Source: Flavobacteriaceae bacterium (GTDB lineage: Bacteria > Bacteroidota > Bacteroidia > Flavobacteriales > Flavobacteriaceae). Taken from it: a stretch of 25,527 bases of DNA. The notes beneath the pieces were generated by a model. The model did no database searches, was not told the DNA's origin, and saw only the letters and a list, made by a program, of their open reading frames with translations. The stretch covers positions 1 to 25,527 of the forward strand of contig JAMPYA010000010.1 of the NCBI GenBank assembly GCA_023700885.1. Direction: 5' to 3'. The position numbers and the translations under genes are program-made. Below are positions 23,563-25,527 of this stretch, piece after piece; position 1 is the first letter of the stretch; the number at the start of each line of letters is the position of its first letter.

Positions 23563-25527
23563 ATGATTCCATTTTATAAATCAATTTTATTGTTCTTTTT
23601 AAGTTTGACATTGCTTTCATCCTGTAAAAAAGAAGTTGTATTAAAGGAACAAATAGCTGTTGATAACTTCAACTATAACGCAGAACAATTTGCGGATGTA
23701 CAAGTTTTAAGATATCAAATTCCAGATTTCGATAAATTAACACCAAAACAAAAAGAATTGGTATATTATTTAACTCAGGCAGGAATGTCTGGCAGAGATA
23801 TTATGTACGATCAAAATTATCGTCATAATTTAAAAATTCGCCGCACTTTTGAACATATTTACACTTCTTATCAAGGAGATAAAACAACAGAAGATTGGAA
23901 AAACTTCGAAATCTTATTAAAAAGAATTTGGTTCTCCAACGGAATTCATCACCACTATTCAAATGATAAGTTTAAACCAGAATTTACAAAGGAATATTTA
24001 GAAACGCTTTTAAAAGACACCAACACTACGTTATCTGCTGAAATAATCGAGATATTATTTAGCGATAAAGACGCTAAAAAAGTGAATCTTGACCCAACAA
24101 AAGATTTAGTTTTAGGTTCTGCTATAAACTTCTACGGACCTGATATTACTGAAAAAGATGTAGATAATTACTATTCAAAAATAATCGACAGCAATAATCC
24201 AAGACCCATAGAATATGGTTTAAATTCTAAATTGATAAAAGAAAACGGTGTGCTTAAAGAAAAAGTTTGGAAAATTGGAGGCATGTATGCTGCTGCCATA
24301 GAAAAAATTGTTTTTTGGTTAGAAAAAGCCAAATCTGTAGCCGAAAATAAAGCACAAGGTGATGCTTTAGGGTTGTTAATTGAATATTACAAAACGGGTG
24401 ATTTAAAAGTATGGGACGCCTATAATATCGCTTGGGCAAAGGCTACAGAAGGAGATATAGACTATATCAATGGCTTTGTAGAAGTTTACAATGACCCTAA
24501 AGGTTTTAGAGGTTCGTATGAAACAATAGTTCAAATAAAAGATTTTGATATGTCAGCTAAAATGGCGGTTCTAGCAGAAAACGCACAATGGTTTGAAGAT
24601 AACTCCACTTTAATAGAGTCTCATAAAAAGAAAAATGTAGTTGGAGTATCCTATAAAACAGTTAATGTGGCTGGTGAAGCAGGCGATTCTTCGCCAACGA
24701 CCCCAATAGGTGTAAATTTACCAAACAATAATTGGATTCGCCAAGAACACGGTTCAAAATCAGTTTCATTAGGCAACATCATTCATGCATACAACAATGC
24801 CGGTGGAGGTGAAAAAATTAAAGAATTTGCTTTCTCAAAAGAAGAAATTGAATTAGAAGACAACTACGGACAATTAGCTGATAAACTGCATACCGCTCTT
24901 CATGAAGTGATAGGACACGCAAGTGGTCAGATCAATAAAGGAATTGGAATGCCAAAAGAAACACTTAAAAATTATGCCTCTACTTTAGAAGAAGCACGTG
25001 CCGATTTGGTTGGTCTTTATTATCTATCAGATAAAAAATTAGAAGAACTAAAATTAACTGACAGCGCAGAAAAACTTGGAAAAGCAGCCTATAACGATTA
25101 TATCCGAAATGGATTAATGACACAATTAATCAGAATAAAATTAGGTGATGATATTGAAGAATCTCATATGAGAAACCGCCAGTTAGTAGCGGCTTGGGCT
25201 TATGAAAAAGGAGCTGCTGAAAATGTAATCGAAAAAGTAAACAAAAATGGTAAAACTTATTTTGTTATTAATGATTACACCAAACTGAGAAAATTATTTG
25301 GCGATTTGTTACGAGAAATTCAACGGATAAAATCTGAAGGTGATTATGAAAGTGGTAAATTTTTAGTAGAAAAATATGGTGTAAAAGTAGATCAAGAAAT
25401 TCATAAAGAAGTTTTAGAAAGAAGTAAACACTTTAAATCTGCCCCATATAACGGATTTATAAATCCGCTACTAACTCCGGTTACCAATAAAGATGGAAAA
25501 ATTACCGATATAAAAGTAGCATACCCA
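23563..25527 (+). CDS. Dipeptidyl peptidase III-like zinc peptidase (M49), lipoprotein, 3' truncated by window
   Basis: Metallopeptidase of the M49 family, which removes dipeptides from peptide N-termini. 655 codons are present with no stop before the window edge; bacterial DPP III proteins run about 675 aa, so only a short tail is missing. The N-terminus MIPFYKSILLFFLSLTLLSS is followed by a lipobox Cys (LSSCKK), predicting a lipid-anchored exported protein. The zinc motif HEVIGH (447-452) and the second motif EEARAD (476-481) provide the two His and Glu ligands and catalytic Glu; the classical second motif is EECRAD/EECKAD, so Cys is replaced by Ala here. The conserved PNNNWIRQEHGSKSVSLGNI segment precedes it. 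The ATG follows a good -7 element. Confidence 0.94.
   Translation, partial: MIPFYKSILLFFLSLTLLSSCKKEVVLKEQIAVDNFNYNAEQFADVQVLRYQIPDFDKLTPKQKELVYYLTQAGMSGRDIMYDQNYRHNLKIRRTFEHIYTSYQGDKTTEDWKNFEILLKRIWFSNGIHHHYSNDKFKPEFTKEYLETLLKDTNTTLSAEIIEILFSDKDAKKVNLDPTKDLVLGSAINFYGPDITEKDVDNYYSKIIDSNNPRPIEYGLNSKLIKENGVLKEKVWKIGGMYAAAIEKIVFWLEKAKSVAENKAQGDALGLLIEYYKTGDLKVWDAYNIAWAKATEGDIDYINGFVEVYNDPKGFRGSYETIVQIKDFDMSAKMAVLAENAQWFEDNSTLIESHKKKNVVGVSYKTVNVAGEAGDSSPTTPIGVNLPNNNWIRQEHGSKSVSLGNIIHAYNNAGGGEKIKEFAFSKEEIELEDNYGQLADKLHTALHEVIGHASGQINKGIGMPKETLKNYASTLEEARADLVGLYYLSDKKLEELKLTDSAEKLGKAAYNDYIRNGLMTQLIRIKLGDDIEESHMRNRQLVAAWAYEKGAAENVIEKVNKNGKTYFVINDYTKLRKLFGDLLREIQRIKSEGDYESGKFLVEKYGVKVDQEIHKEVLERSKHFKSAPYNGFINPLLTPVTNKDGKITDIKVAYP

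Noticed and set aside
1..25527. CRISPR arrays, tRNA genes, transposons or defence islands
   Set aside because: I saw no regularly spaced repeats, no tRNA-like cloverleaf or TTCGAATC-type arm, no transposase or integrase frames, and all large frames are recognisable core or metabolic families.

Overview
The window is AT-rich, densely coded DNA of a Bacteroidota genome, most likely class Flavobacteriia. The evidence is a set of lineage-typical families (a DUF4293 membrane protein beside rho, a DUF6146-like lipoprotein, an SRPBCC/GyrI-like fusion, a lipoprotein M49 peptidase) and start-proximal promoters that fit the Bacteroidota -7 consensus TAnnTTTG rather than TATAAT. Most content is chromosomal housekeeping and metabolic genes. 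I see no rRNA, tRNA, CRISPR array, transposase, integrase or recognisable defence cassette.

Layout. 1-646: 3' part of an RluA-type pseudouridine synthase gene cut by the window edge. 747-4420: tight operon of a GMC (cholesterol-oxidase-like) flavoprotein, an aldehyde dehydrogenase and a nitroreductase, suggesting stepwise alcohol to aldehyde to acid oxidation. 4478-6632: DegT/DnrJ aminotransferase and GalE-like epimerase, a nucleotide-sugar/surface-glycan pair, closed by a perfect bidirectional terminator facing rho. 6733-8424 (minus): rho with a long charged linker. 8615-9049: DUF4293 membrane protein. 9187-9858: NarL/LuxR response regulator with no adjacent kinase.

9924-10421 (minus): YfcE-type phosphoesterase, divergent from truA (likely a TTG start at 10489), which is followed one base later by an MsbA/MdlB-like ABC exporter. 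13066-17756 (minus): NAD-linked formate dehydrogenase genes (fused NuoE/NuoF-like beta subunit, then molybdopterin alpha subunit), with a truncated UmuD-like gene overlapping the alpha stop codon. 17922-19547: ATP-dependent PEP carboxykinase. 19629-21305: exported gamma-glutamyltransferase. 21396-21791 (minus): DUF6146-like lipoprotein. 21898-22461: 3-methyladenine DNA glycosylase I. 22467-23471 (minus): membrane-anchored SRPBCC/GyrI-like protein. 23563-end: lipoprotein M49 dipeptidyl peptidase III-like gene running off the window.

The two strongest oddities lie in the formate dehydrogenase operon: a 26-bp palindromic repeat that reads in frame through the beta subunit, and the UmuD-like gene that stops just after its catalytic lysine, with no umuC beside it. 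No complete novel system is evident. No gap between genes exceeds 300 bases.
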